A stretch of DNA of 64,000 nt, taken from positions 147,350,866-147,414,865 of the forward strand of contig NC_090023.1 in the NCBI RefSeq assembly GCF_037176765.1, read 5' to 3'. Positions 55,542-64,000 of this stretch are shown one piece after another; within the stretch, counting starts at the first letter, position 1; each line of letters starts with the position of its first letter. This DNA comes from Anolis sagrei. Lineage: Eukaryota > Chordata > Lepidosauria > Squamata > Anolidae. Both the position numbers and the translations under genes were made by a program. Below the pieces are notes generated by a model. The model ran no database searches. It was not told the origin of the DNA and was given only the letters and a program-made list of their open reading frames with translations.

Positions 55542-58500
55542 ATTTTCCACTCATAGTGGCTCATAACATTAGAAACAATACAATGTAAAACCTCAAACAA
55601 ATATGTATGTATGTATGTATAATTAAATGTAGAATTGTGGATACGAAATCAGTGAAAATCACATAAAACTATTAAAAGCTGTTAAAATAATTAAAACACT
55701 ATACAACCTCTTCCTTCCTACAACTGCCTTCTCCAGAGTATAACTCATGACGGGGGGGGGGGGGGGGGGGGGAGGGGTTGACATTGAGTAAAGTGTTTAC
55801 AATAAGTAAAAATAAATCAATATTTATAAAATTCAGTTTTAGACCCATTGGAGAAAATGGGTTGTTGTAGGTTTTTTTCGGGCTATATGGCCATGTTCTA
55901 GACGCATTTTCTCCTGACGTTTCACTTGCATCTATGGCAAGCATCCTCAGAGGTAGTGAGATCTGTTGGAAGTAGGAAAATAGGTTTATATATCTGTGGA
56001 ATGACCAGGGTGGGACAAAGGACTCTTGTCTGTTGGAGTTAGGTGCGAATGTTTCAACTGACCACCTTGATTAGCATTTGATGGCCTGGTAGTGCCTGGA
56101 GGAATCTTTTGTTGAGAAGTGATTAAATGTGCCTGATTGTTTACTCTCTGTTGTTTTGCTGTTGTATTTTTTGAGTTTTTAATACTGGTAGCCAGATTTT
56201 GTTCATTTTCATGGTTTCCTCCTTTCTGTTGAAATTGTCCACATGTTTGTGGATTTCAGTGGCTTCTCTGTACACAGAAAGGAAATGGCTTCTCTGTCTG
56301 ACATGGTGGTTGTGAGAGTGGTCCAGCATTTCTGTGTTCTCAAATAATATGCTGTGTCCAGGTTGGTTCATCAGGTGCTCTGCTATGGCTGACTTCTCTG
56401 GTTGAAGTAGTCTGCAGTGCCTTTCATGTTCCTTGATTCGTGTTTGGGCAACACTGCGTTTGGTGGTCCCTATGTAGACTTGTCCACATTGGAGAAAATA
56501 TAATAGCACTACTCTTATCAGTAGACATCACAAGAGAAAACAAATAAACAATACAAATTATATAAAACTCAAATTAAGTTATATAAACTAGTAACCACGG
56601 CTCTTCAAGATCTGTCGGATTTCTCCTTTACCATAAAATCACCTCTGGAATGTTGTCCAGCTGCACCTATGACCCATGTGCCCATCTAAAATCAGGGAAG
56701 TCATGCTCCCCATGCTCTATTCTGCCTTGGTTAGACCACACTTGGAATCCTGTGTCCGATTCTGGGCACCACAATTGAAGGGAGATGTTGACAAGCTGGA
56801 ATGTGTCCAGAGGAGGGTGACTGAAATGATCAAAGGTCTGAGGAACAAGCCCTATGAGGAGCGTTTTAAATTGCTGGGCATGTTCAGCCTGCAGAAGAAA
56901 TACCTGAGGGGAGACATGATGAGGGGCATGTATAAATATGTGAGGGGAAATCATAGGGAGGAGGGAGCAAACTTGTTTTCTGCTGCCCTGGAGACTAGGA
57001 CACGAAACAATGGCTTCAGACTACAGGAAAGGAGATTCCATCTGAACATTAGGAAGAACTTCCTAACGGTGAGAGCTGTTCAGCAGTGGAACTCTCTGCC
57101 CCAGAGGGTAGTGGAGGCTCCTTCTATGGAGGCTTTTAAACAGAAGCTGCATGGCCATCTGTCAGGGGTGCTTTGAATGCGATTTTCCTGCTTCTTGGCA
57201 AGGCATTGGACTGGATGGTCTACAAGGTCTCTTCCAACTCTATGATTATATAACTCCATGATTCTATGTATAATCTCTTCCCAATAGACTACGTCACTTT
57301 AGCATCATAGGAATATCAAATTCTATCTTCCAACATACAAAAGGCTTGTCTGTGTATTTCTTTCTTGAAGAGCAGCATACAGCTTACATTCATCAATCAA
57401 GGGGCCTACTTTGACCTGTCATGAGGGAGATATAGGCTCCTCTCTTAGAGCCTAGTTGTACCAGTCTCTTTTGCTACTAGGATGGGCTTATCTCCCCTGG
57501 AATGTTCCCCTCCCTCTTGCTGTGCCTGGACGCAGCTTGTTTGTCCTGTCAGCTTGGGTTTCTGATACAGAGAGAGACTGATTTTTCTATACATTTCAAT
57601 GCTTGTAAAGTACATACAATTTATACATAAATCGATAACTATTTTTCCACTATCTCCTCATCAACTTGATACCAAATCAGGACAAAATTGTCCTCTTGGT
57701 TATTACTTGTAGGGTCTTACAATTGGGAGCACAATTTATCATGCAAGTCCTGTTTATCTATTTTTGAAAGGCAAATTGCTTGCAGACCTCCAGTTTCAAG
57801 CTATTTCAAATCTTGCAGTTGAAAACAATAGAGATATTAAGTCTTTGCTGGAAAGATTACTACCTCCCGGACAAGAGTACCGGAACCAAAAAGTTTACCT
57901 TCTGATTTCAGCACTTAAATAAAAATAAAGAAAGATAGATGCTTTTGAACTGTGGTGCTGGAGGAAAGTTCTGAGAGTGCCTTGGACTGCGAGAAGATCC
58001 AACCAGTCCATCCTCCAGGAAATAAAGCCCGACTGCTCATTGGAGGGAAGGATAGTAGAGACAAAGTTGAAGTACTTTGGCCACATCATGAGGAGACAGC
58101 AAAGCCTAGAGAAGACAATTATGCTGGGGAAAGTGGAAGGCAAAAGGAAGAGGGGCCGACCAAGGGCAAGATGGATGGATGGCATCCTTGAAGTGACTGG
58201 ACTGACCTTGAAGGAGCTGGGGGTGGTGACGGCTGACAGGGAGCTCTGGCGTGGGCTGGTCCATGAGGTCACGAAGAGTCGGAGATGACTGAACGAATGA
58301 ACAACAACAACATATTTGAATATGTGTCTGTTTTTGGGTCATCCCAGGAATAAAGTGCACTTGGAAAGAAATGCATCTAGCTAAGAGTTACTAGAGCTTG
58401 ATGACCTAGTCCTGGGCTTAAACAATGGGTGCCACCCGGAAAAAGAGTAGTTCAGGGTGTTGGTCAAGACACAGAGCAGGCGCAATACAATACTATAAAT

Positions 58501-59697
58501 GAGGAAACGTTCCCTGGATAAAATCAGATAATATTTAGAAAACTTCTGTGGCTCTTCCGAGAAACCTATTGTGTGTTCCGTGAGACTTCCCCGGGGCCAT
58601 TGTGAGGGGATTATGATAATTATGAGATTAAATCCTGCAGTTCGCGATGTGGTGGGGCAGCATTCCAGGGAAATTTATATAAAAGTTATTACAGGACAAA
58701 TTTAAAAGGCAATTTGGGCTTGGTGTATGTTGCAATGGATCCGCGTCTCATAATTTATAATTTTGGGGTTTAATTTTCGATAACAAGGGAGTACAATGGT
58801 TTAATCTGAATTTATTTATTTCGTGTCAAAAGCATTGCATAAATAAATTAGTATAAAACTGATAAAATCGAGGGAACACAAGCGACTAAATAATTTTAGA
58901 CCAAAACCAGGCAATGGCAACCACTTTGTCTGTAACTTGAAACAGTTCTTCCTCTGTGCATGAGGCAGGGCATTGTGGACAAGCATGGAGGTGCTGAGTT
59001 GTTTGTTCTGGTTCACAGTCACACAAGATGGAGGATTCTTCTAGTTAGTGCCATTTAGCCTGGTTGTCTTTTGATCTGCCCACTCCGCTTCTGAGTCTGT
59101 TCAGGGACTTCCAAGTTTCCCATTCTTGGTTTGCCCCTAGAGACAGACCCTTTCCTCCATCACCGGTACGACTTGTGGGAACGAGGGAGAGAGCCTTCTC
59201 CGCTGTGGCCCCCTGGCTGTTGAACTCACTGCTTGGTGAGATTAGGAAAGCCCCCACCCTAGCAGTCTTTAAGAAGGATCTAAAAACTTGACTCTTCCGG
59301 TGTGCTTTTGGAAAGTGACCACATATTTATTTCCTATTGTCTTCTCCCTCAAGTTGTCCTCATATTACCCTTCACCTCACTTTTGGTAAGGCTTGTCTCC
59401 ACTGTTCCGTCCTCTATGAGTTCCTCCCTTACAATTGTATCTTTTTCTTTATTATCTTTTCCAGGGTTTTATCATTTTATGTGTAAATTTGGCCCGCCTA
59501 TTGTGTGTGTTTGTTACTGTATTTTGCATTGCATTGTTTTGTTTTTATGATCTTTTATTTTATTGCCTTATTTTATTGTATTATTGTTTTTGCCGTGTTG
59601 TATTCATTCTATTGTAATTGCATTATTGGGCTTGACATCATGTAAGCTGCCCAGAATCCCCTTCGGGGAGATGGTGGCAGGGTATAAAAAAAGATTA

Positions 59698-59732
<35 letters not shown>

Positions 59733-62700
59733 GTGGGGGGACATCCAGAAGGAATTGCCTGATTTTTAATTTCTGTATGTATGTATTCTATCTTTTACAA
59801 TTTAGCTGTAAATCGCCTAGAGCATTCTCAGATGGAGGGCAATTAATAAGTAATTAAATATGATGATGATTATTATTATTTTGCCCAGAGGGATACTCTT
59901 GCTGTTGCGGAAGGAAAATTAAGAGGAGTGGTGGTTCTCATGAAACTTTTCCTTGATTTGAGTCTACTAGCTTAAAATGGGTAATTTTAAAGGAATGCAT
60001 AATCTCAGCATTTTATGTAACTACAGCAAAGAAGGATTTAAATAGAGGACAAAGTCATTTTTTTTCTCTAGTGTGACTCTATCAACGGGATTCCAAGGTC
60101 TGGCTCCTAAACTGCTCCCAATCTTGTGACAGTTGACATTTTTTTGGTTTTGAAACAAAATCTTTAAATTGACAACGTGTTGATATGAAAAGGTCTTCAA
60201 AACAGTGTAGTGTTCCTGGCAGCCATTTTTAACAGTGTAAGATGGCTGTACACTTGAATATACATGTTCAGGGATGAGATTCACTCTATTTGTAGAACTA
60301 ACCTACCTTATTTGGTTTTTCTGCAGAAGAACATCCTTATGCATGTGATGTGCTGATTGTGTATGGGAATGATGCCAATGAATGGTGCCAGTACCTTCAG
60401 AGCCTCTTCCACTCGTGCTATGAAGTCCAAAGCTATCCAATGGAGTGTGGAGCAGTTATTTCCACGGAGAAGCTTGACCTCTTCAAACACAGCAAGTGTA
60501 TTGTTATTCTACTATCCTCTGAACTGGTCCAGAACTTCTATATTCCTGCCGTCCTTCAGAGCCTGCAGAATGTTCTTCAGCCACCACATAAAGTGGTGAA
60601 GCTGTTCTGTGGTGTTTCGGAATGCGAGACTTACAAAGACTTTTTCAAAGACTGGCCCCTATGGAAGCACCTTACCTACGATGATGACTCTGATGCCTAC
60701 ATAGCAGCTGTCACGAAGACCATTTCTGAAGGAGGTAAGCTGGTTTGTTAAAATATTTTTTAAAACTACTGTAAAATTCATGTTGCTATAGGTGCTAGTT
60801 GTCTGAAAATGAACAAAGTTATTCTGGTATCTCTGAGGGACTGCAATAAGGTGCTGAAGTTAAAACGGATCCTAGTTGAACATCTCAAGTTGTGTTGGTT
60901 GCATGACTGCAAAATTGCTACACATGCCTATGCACGCTTACATGAGAACAAGTCCAAATAAGCTTTTTTGAACCAATTTCCCTAGAACCATGTGAAGTTT
61001 CAGGTGCAGAAGCATGCATTTTTTCAGTTTTGAGAGTCCTCAAATTGTGCTTTCCCATCACCTCCATGCATACAAACATCCCTTTGAATTTCACGCATTC
61101 ATTCAGCTATCCTGTTTAATTCACATGCATATATATGATACACAGTTTCTCTCTCACTCACTTTCTGTCTTTAACGCAGACTCCCTCAGTTAGTAGGACA
61201 CACAAACAACCGCCGCTAGAAACACAGGCCCCTTCTACACTGCCATATAAAATCCAGATTATCAGGTTTAAACTGGATTATATGACAGTGTACACTCATA
61301 TAATCTAGTTCAAAGCAGATGATGTGGATTGTCTACTTTGATAATCTGGATTATCTACTTTGATAATTTTTGATAATGTGGATTATACAGTATGACAAAT
61401 TAGAAGGGGCCCTACACTGCCATATAAAATCCAGATTCTCTGCTTTGAACTGGATTATATGGCAGTGTAAACTCATATAATCTAGTTCAAAGCAGATAAT
61501 GTGGATCATCTACTTTGATAATCTTTGATAATATGGGTTATATGACAGATTAGAAGGGGCCCTACATTGCCATATAAAATCCAGATTATCTGCTTTGAAT
61601 TGGATTATATGGCAGTGTAAACTCATATAATTAAATTCAAAGCAGATAATGTGGATTATTGGCTTTGATAATCTGGATTATATGGCATTGTGAAAGGGGC
61701 CACATCCACACAGGTGATATCTCCACAGGACAAGATTCCTGCCAGTGCTGCATGAGGATGTGTTCCTTTTTGTTGTTGTTGCAAAGTCAACATTAATGGA
61801 TTGATCTGATGCCCCCAGCTATATCATAGCTCTCACCTGGGAGGCCCGTTCCTTGGCATCCCATAAGGCACATGTGTCAAACTCAAGGCCCATGGGCCAA
61901 ATTCAGCCTGCTATGTCATTTTATGTGGTTCTTCAGATGCTGGACAAAAACACCTGTATTCCTCATCATTAGATGGGAGATATGATGTAATATTAAAGAG
62001 ACTGCAGTTTGTTCTGTTTAGGCAGGATAGCAGGGTTTGGATTTCGATACAAGACTTGTGGATATGATGTCTGGCTTTAAAATGCCCTTTAATCCTTCTC
62101 CAATCCCAGAGCCACAAGTGCCATTGGGTTGCAGTTCTCGTTATCTCCTGTCTACATGCTGGATAATCAAAACTGATGGGAGTTGTCATTCAATGACATC
62201 TGGAGACCCAAATTCGGCAGAAACTAAAGAGCACTAACCACCATGTACAAAAAATATAGTTGGCCCTCTGTATCCACGGAAGTAATCAGTGAAAAATCAT
62301 TCTGCAGAGCAGGAAGCAAGAGAAGGAACTAGAAAAAGTTTTTTTTATTACAGTTCTTAGAATCGTACAGCTAAAATGGGATTCTCAGAGTTGTATTCCA
62401 ACAACATACCGGTACCTATTCCATAACTATGTCTTTTGGGTGCAAAATTCCCTTTCTCTGTTGTTTCCTACCCTTCGTGTGCTCAGTGCATACCCAACGT
62501 GAAGTTGAAGAGATGGAACCCCATAACCCCTGAGTAGGGCTCACACTGCATGGCAGAGACCACTTCCTATGCAACTAGGCAGGGAGGGTTTCCTCATTGT
62601 AACCTTCCATCTCTAAGTTGCAGAAATGCAATAGAATTGTCTTGTTTGCTTACATAGACATATCAGAAATTGTGAATCTAAGCATGCTTTTTCTACTTGA

Positions 62701-63082
62701 GTCTGAATTAAGATTAATCTCCGAAACAACCAGGCCTTTAAAAAATTCAGCATCTTATTTGAATTCTACTTGATTCATTGTTGGGGGCAGTGTAATATGT
62801 CTCCTTATTTGTACGGAACGCACAGGACTTCTATGTCCTAGCTTATTAACAGTTTAACTTCCTTTTCAAGTTCTTCCCTACCGGTAGTTTGTTGCTGAAC
62901 TGCTTTCGGAGATAAAATTCCTCTTTGTCCTCTGCTTAGATTCCGGTTGTGACTCGGTTACAGATGCAGAAATGGAAGATGACCGAGACCTTTCTGATTC
63001 GTGCAATATTACAATGAGTCGGCAGCATGAAAAACGACTAGGAAAGCTGGTTGCAGTGCAGCCGGATCGCATACGCTGTGGG
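45412..63082 (+). CDS. PIK3AP1: PIK3AP1 (BCAP), coding exons 1-3, gene continues past window
   Basis: B-cell adaptor for PI3K: a cytosolic scaffold that links the B-cell receptor/CD19 and Toll-like receptor pathways to the p85 subunit of PI3K. Coding exons 45412-45427, 60327-60734 and 62940-63082 join in frame (phases 1, 1, 0) to 189 residues: [20 protein letters not shown] at the start (human MAASGVPRGCDILIVYSPD), the N-terminal TIR-like domain (about residues 10-140; [46 protein letters not shown]), then [11 protein letters not shown] (identical to human up to DSGCDSVTD) and [10 protein letters not shown], which leads into the DBB domain encoded beyond the window. The related BANK1 is less similar. 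The 14.9-kb intron 1 is packed with repeats. Exon 1 is short and inferred from a Kozak-like ATG, donor GTAAGA, CpG island and matching phase. Confidence 0.92.
45627..45762. mobile_element. Palindromic MITE-like repeat
   Basis: GGGCCCTTCCACGCAACCC to GGGCTGGGTGGAAGGGCCC, 200 bp into PIK3AP1 intron 1. Confidence 0.7.
45906..46039. mobile_element. Near-perfect palindromic hAT/MITE
   Basis: CAGGCATGGGCAAACTTTGG at the left, with its reverse complement at the right; the interior TCCTAACAGCC/GGCTGTTAGGA also pairs. Flanks TGCTAAAG (45898-45905) and GGCTAAAG (46040-46047) match at 7 of 8, the size of a hAT target duplication. Confidence 0.8.
46114..47125. mobile_element. Dense cluster of palindromic MITE-like repeats
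   Basis: About ten partial and full units back to back over 1 kb. Several repeat a common half unit with a period of about 80-85 bp between 46190 and 46620 (CCCTTCCAAACACACATATA; GGAATATATGGCAGTGTG). Later units (46620-47125) are full length. Confidence 0.8.
47126..47543. other. PIK3AP1 intron 1 segment, nothing recognised
   Basis: No gene or repeat family assigned in this stretch of intron. Confidence 0.5.
47544..47873 (+). mobile_element. BovB-tailed tRNA-derived SINE, full length
   Basis: Head GGAGCCCCCGGTGGTGCAGT, box B GGTTCAAATCC, body ATGCAAATGTGAGTAGATAA, tail 'ACACAACTAGACTTAATGTC' and CCTTCACCTTTAC. Confidence 0.88.
47874..48479. other. PIK3AP1 intron 1 segment, nothing recognised
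   Basis: AT-rich intronic sequence; no feature supported. Confidence 0.5.
48480..48930 (-). mobile_element. Non-LTR LINE 3' end with C2H2 finger
   Basis: Reverse strand. An open stretch reads [39 protein letters not shown], then a C2H2-type finger [21 protein letters not shown]. This is the C-terminal arrangement of several vertebrate non-LTR retrotransposons; the clade is not assigned. A 3' UTR relative lies at about 52395-52460. Confidence 0.7.
49120..49450 (+). mobile_element. BovB-tailed tRNA-derived SINE, full length
   Basis: GAGCCCCTAGTGGCGCAGTG head, box B GGTTCGAATTC, tail 'GACACGACTGGACTTAGTGT' then CCTTTACTTTTTACC. Confidence 0.88.
49451..49712. repeat. AT-rich repeat and L2-like tail
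   Basis: Irregular ATA/TAATA-rich tract (49451-49615), then CACTCTGAGTCCCCTTTGGG and 'GGCGGCATATCAATGTAGTA' (about 49625-49712), the L2-like tail. Confidence 0.6.
49806..49888. mobile_element. Palindromic MITE-like repeat, shortened
   Basis: GGGCCCCATCTACACTGCC to ATATGGCAGTGTAGATG. Confidence 0.6.
49890..50215 (-). mobile_element. CR1 LINE fragment
   Basis: Reverse-strand copy of the CR1 3' ORF (GGCTAAACATGCCCAGCTCT; 'TTTGATCATTTAATCTCCCT'; ACACAGTATTCCAGGTGAGG). It faces the plus-strand CR1 copy at 50288. Confidence 0.7.
50288..50731 (+). mobile_element. CR1 LINE 3' end
   Basis: ORF2 C-terminus readable: [60 protein letters not shown]. Ends with the CR1 tail GGTCTCTTCCAACTC and (TTCTATGA)n. 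Confidence 0.9.
51260..51790. repeat. Unclassified repeat interrupted by CR1
   Basis: Flanks of the CR1 insertion at 51361-51602 resemble 58540-58790 (shared ATTGTGAGGGGATTATG; TTCCAG...TTATT; TTTTGAGGGTTTGATTTCTC vs TTTTGGGGTTTAATTTTCG). Family unknown. Confidence 0.45.
51361..51602 (-). mobile_element. CR1 LINE 3' end, reverse
   Basis: AATAGAATCATAGAATTGGA tail at the left, then the reverse-strand ORF end ([20 protein letters not shown]). Confidence 0.85.
51988..52264. mobile_element. Non-autonomous hAT with perfect 8-bp target duplication
   Basis: Ends AGAGGCGGCCCTAGG and GAGCCGCCCCTGG are inverted repeats. Exact TCAGGATT flanks lie at 51980-51987 and 52265-52272. Carries a C12 run and a fragment of the 290-bp unit (52079-52190). 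Confidence 0.8.
53150..53625 (+). mobile_element. tRNA-derived SINE with L2-like tail
   Basis: Head GGGACTGTGGCGCAGCTGG, box B GAGTTCAAAGC, long body, tail CCGCCCTGAGTCCCCTGTGG and (AAAT)n. The tail matches the L2-like LINEs, suggesting a LINE/SINE partnership as described for Anolis. The head-and-tail design separates it from the BovB-tailed SINEs. Confidence 0.8.
53640..53742 (+). mobile_element. L2-like LINE/SINE 3' tail
   Basis: AGCTGCCCTGAGTCCCCCCT then GGGCGGGATAGAAATATTGG and (AAAT)n. Confidence 0.7.
53743..54950. other. PIK3AP1 intron 1 segment, nothing recognised
   Basis: 1.2 kb of intron without assigned repeats or plausible exons; the least repetitive part of the intron. Confidence 0.5.
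54951..55340. mobile_element. hAT-like element with perfect 8-bp target duplication
   Basis: CAGGGGTCCTCAAACTTTTT to GTAGTTTGAGGACCCCTG. Exact GTCTAAAT flanks (54943-54950, 55341-55348). Same family as 17152-17531. It contains a (GTT)n stretch (55197-55234) followed by a BovB/Sauria-tail-like segment. Confidence 0.88.
55430..55545. repeat. CTT/CCT-rich simple repeat
   Basis: Polypyrimidine repeat including two copies of a unit of about 45 bp beginning TTTCTAAGGAAAGGTCATCC. The reverse-strand Lys/Arg/Glu-rich ORF is low complexity and not a gene. Confidence 0.85.
55752..55778. repeat. Poly(G) run
   Basis: 21 consecutive G (55752-55772) followed by A and GGGG. Could form G-quadruplexes; length is prone to sequencing error. 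Confidence 0.9.
55859..56486 (-). mobile_element. Penelope-like element, 3' part with GIY-YIG endonuclease
   Basis: Reverse strand. The remnant reads [20 protein letters not shown] and '[20 protein letters not shown]', the GIY-YIG endonuclease found at the C-terminus of Penelope-like reverse transcriptases. Terminal sequence (TTTTTTCGGGCTATATGGCC) matches 35761-36248. An exact 13-bp target duplication CATTGGAGAAAAT flanks it (55846-55858, 56487-56499). A 5'-truncated fossil. Confidence 0.87.
56690..57268 (+). mobile_element. CR1 LINE 3' end
   Basis: A longer CR1 copy with the end of the RT ORF open for about 166 codons: [69 protein letters not shown]. Tail GGTCTCTTCCAACTCTATG and TGATTCTATG. 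Confidence 0.92.
57269..57900. other. PIK3AP1 intron 1 segment, nothing recognised
   Basis: No gene or repeat family assigned; possibly the degraded upstream part of the BovB copy near its right end. Confidence 0.4.
57900..58318 (+). mobile_element. BovB (RTE) LINE 3' end
   Basis: ORF2 C-terminus readable: [71 protein letters not shown]. This is the BovB signature (in cattle: GRRRRGRQRMRWLDGIT...AWRAAVHGVAKSR). The tail is GTCGGAGATGACTGAACG and (CAA)n. 5'-truncated. Confidence 0.92.
58540..58790. repeat. Unclassified repeat, second copy
   Basis: Resembles the flanks of the CR1 insertion at 51260-51790. No coding motif. Confidence 0.45.
59150..59735 (+). mobile_element. L2-like LINE 3' end and tail
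   Basis: Remnant [20 protein letters not shown] and '[16 protein letters not shown]', then a T-rich 3' UTR, tail GCCCAGAATCCCCTTCGGGG and an ATT microsatellite (59697-59732). Confidence 0.78.
59697..59732. repeat. (ATT)n microsatellite
   Basis: About 11 ATT units at the tail of the L2-like LINE. Confidence 0.85.
60327..60734 (+). CDS. PIK3AP1: PIK3AP1 coding exon 2 (TIR-like domain)
   Basis: 408 nt. Acceptor TTTTTCTGCAG, donor GTAAGC. Encodes the whole TIR-like domain: [39 protein letters not shown], '[20 protein letters not shown]', [31 protein letters not shown]. Ends phase 1. Confidence 0.96.
61226..61701. mobile_element. Three tandem palindromic MITE-like repeats
   Basis: In PIK3AP1 intron 2. 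Unit starts at about 61226, 61408 and 61560, all of the CTACACTGCC subtype (AAATCCAGATTAT; TATGGCAGTGTAAACTCATA). The last ends TGTGAAAGGGGCC. Period about 150-180 bp. Confidence 0.78.
61702..62939. other. PIK3AP1: PIK3AP1 intron 2, 3' part
   Basis: Mostly unassigned intron. About 61866-61960 resembles the 'AACTCAAGGCCCATGGGCC' type of hAT fragment. No exon-like ORF with splice sites is seen before exon 3. Confidence 0.45.
62940..63082 (+). CDS. PIK3AP1: PIK3AP1 coding exon 3
   Basis: 143 nt. Acceptor TCTGCTTAG. Encodes [17 protein letters not shown], a variable linker, then [13 protein letters not shown] (human [11 protein letters not shown]). The donor GTACGG is not a strong consensus site, but the human exon boundary and the loss of similarity after it fit. 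Confidence 0.92.
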
Positions 63083-63701
63083 GTACGGTCTGCTTCCGTT
63101 CTTTCCAAATGGTTAAGAGAGGAAGAAAGAGTGATGAATGCTAGCAGAGATGATTGCTGCATAGTGACCATAGCTTAACTGTTCACAGTGCTTTTTACTC
63201 CAGGCTTGTCCTTGTATTGCTAAGCAGAAATAGCCATCCTGTAATGTTGGCTTTCCTTTCCCTAAAGTAAGTGTGTGTGGATATATCTTTTCATTACCCC
63301 ATACCATTGTTTGCAGTGATGTTGGGGTGTGCATACTTCTATTATTATTATTTGGCATCTTTCTCTTAATCAAGACAGTTTTTAAACAGTGTATTTTAAT
63401 ATTGAGGCAAATGTTTTTAATGTTTATGTATGCATATAATGCATGTCCCGGCATTGAATGTTTGCCATATATATGTTGTGGGGGGGAGGAGGGGCAACTC
63501 CTATGGAATTGCCAGACAATGTTACTGGATAACTTTTTTAACAAGATGGCATTGATCGATGATTATATGCTTTAACGGTTTTTATTTATGTTTTATATTG
63601 TAATGTTGATTGTTTTTAATGGTACTTTATGAATGCCTGACATTGAATTGTGCCAATCTGTAACCCACCTTGAGTTGCCGTATGGCTATAAATATCGTAA
63701 A
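63083..63701. other. PIK3AP1: Start of PIK3AP1 intron 3
   Basis: Intron sequence. About 63445-63695 is a degraded SINE/L2-like tail (GGCATTGAATGTTTGCCATA; CCACCTTGAGTTGCC), like the 3' part of the SINE at 53150-53625. Confidence 0.5.
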
Positions 63702-63915
63702 TCTATATATATAAATAAAAATGTAATGTTCATTTGTGGGATTAGTATAACTCAAAAACCACTGGTCGAATTGACACCAAATTTGAACACAATACGCCTA
63801 TCAGGCCAACTAGTGACCATCACTCACAAAACACTGAAAAACACAGCAGAAGAGACTTTAAAAGCCAAAAAATAAAAAATACATTACAACGAATGTGCAA
63901 AGCCACAAACACACG

Positions 63916-63953
<38 letters not shown>

Positions 63954-64000
63954 TACATATACACACATATACACACACAAAACACACATATACAGACTGG
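63702..64000 (+). mobile_element. Non-autonomous Helitron, cut by window end
   Basis: Starts TCTATATATATAAATAAAAATG after an A, then ATTTGTGGGATTAG and the usual body and CA-rich stretch. The window ends at ...CAGACTGG, within about 35 bp of the expected CTAG end. Confidence 0.85.

Noticed and set aside
58800-59150. Possible additional repeat or antisense exon
   Set aside because: Sequence such as GCATGAGGCAGGGCATTGTG looks repeat-derived, but I could not assign a family or boundaries.

Overview
This is a vertebrate nuclear window, almost certainly from a squamate reptile and probably an iguanian (Anolis-like) lizard. Three genes give the vertebrate call: the last exon of PITX3, all 14 coding exons of NOLC1, and the first three coding exons of PIK3AP1. 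The lizard call rests on the repeats: two or more tRNA-derived SINE families (one with a BovB-type 3' tail), a BovB/RTE LINE 3' end, CR1, L2-like and R4-type LINEs, Penelope-like elements, a SPIN-like hAT transposon, many AT-rich Helitrons, and a palindromic MITE-like family present in dozens of copies. No tRNA or rRNA gene, CRISPR array or prokaryotic feature is visible.

Layout. 1-2.1 kb: the PITX3 terminal coding exon and 3' UTR on the plus strand. 2.2-14.8 kb: an intergenic stretch of repeats, namely a three-unit head-to-tail Helitron array, a long snapback palindrome, a 2.4-kb Helitron carrying a CT-rich satellite and a GC-box minisatellite, CR1 fragments and the SPIN-like hAT. 14.8-37.2 kb: NOLC1 on the minus strand. 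It runs from a CpG-rich promoter near 37.2 kb to poly(A) signals near 14.85 kb, and its exons join in frame to a 678-residue protein (human NOLC1 has about 699). Introns hold LINE, SINE, hAT and Penelope-like insertions. 37.3-45.1 kb: a repeat-filled gap between two divergent promoters. 45.1-64 kb: a CpG-rich promoter and exon 1 of PIK3AP1 (plus strand), a 14.9-kb first intron, exon 2 (TIR-like domain), exon 3, and the start of intron 3, which ends inside a Helitron at the window edge.

The genes do not form a pathway. NOLC1 (Nopp140) is a nucleolar/Cajal-body phosphoprotein chaperone for snoRNP biogenesis and Pol I transcription. PITX3 is a homeodomain factor for lens and midbrain dopaminergic neurons. 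PIK3AP1 (BCAP) is a cytosolic adaptor linking B-cell receptor and Toll-like receptor signals to PI3K. PITX3 and NOLC1 are convergent neighbours, as around human 10q24 (where, from memory, ELOVL3 lies between them). PIK3AP1 next to NOLC1 is not the human order.

The most interesting material is in the repeats: (i) one internal unit of about 290 bp shared by a SPIN-like hAT, two Helitrons and a small hAT; (ii) a Helitron-borne array of about 19 GC-rich units with two GC-box-like motifs each and a higher-order B-C-A pattern; (iii) head-to-tail Helitron tandems with perfect TC/CTAG junctions; (iv) a foldback Penelope-like insertion with an exact 14-bp target duplication inside an R4-type LINE. All calls were made by eye; no database search was run.
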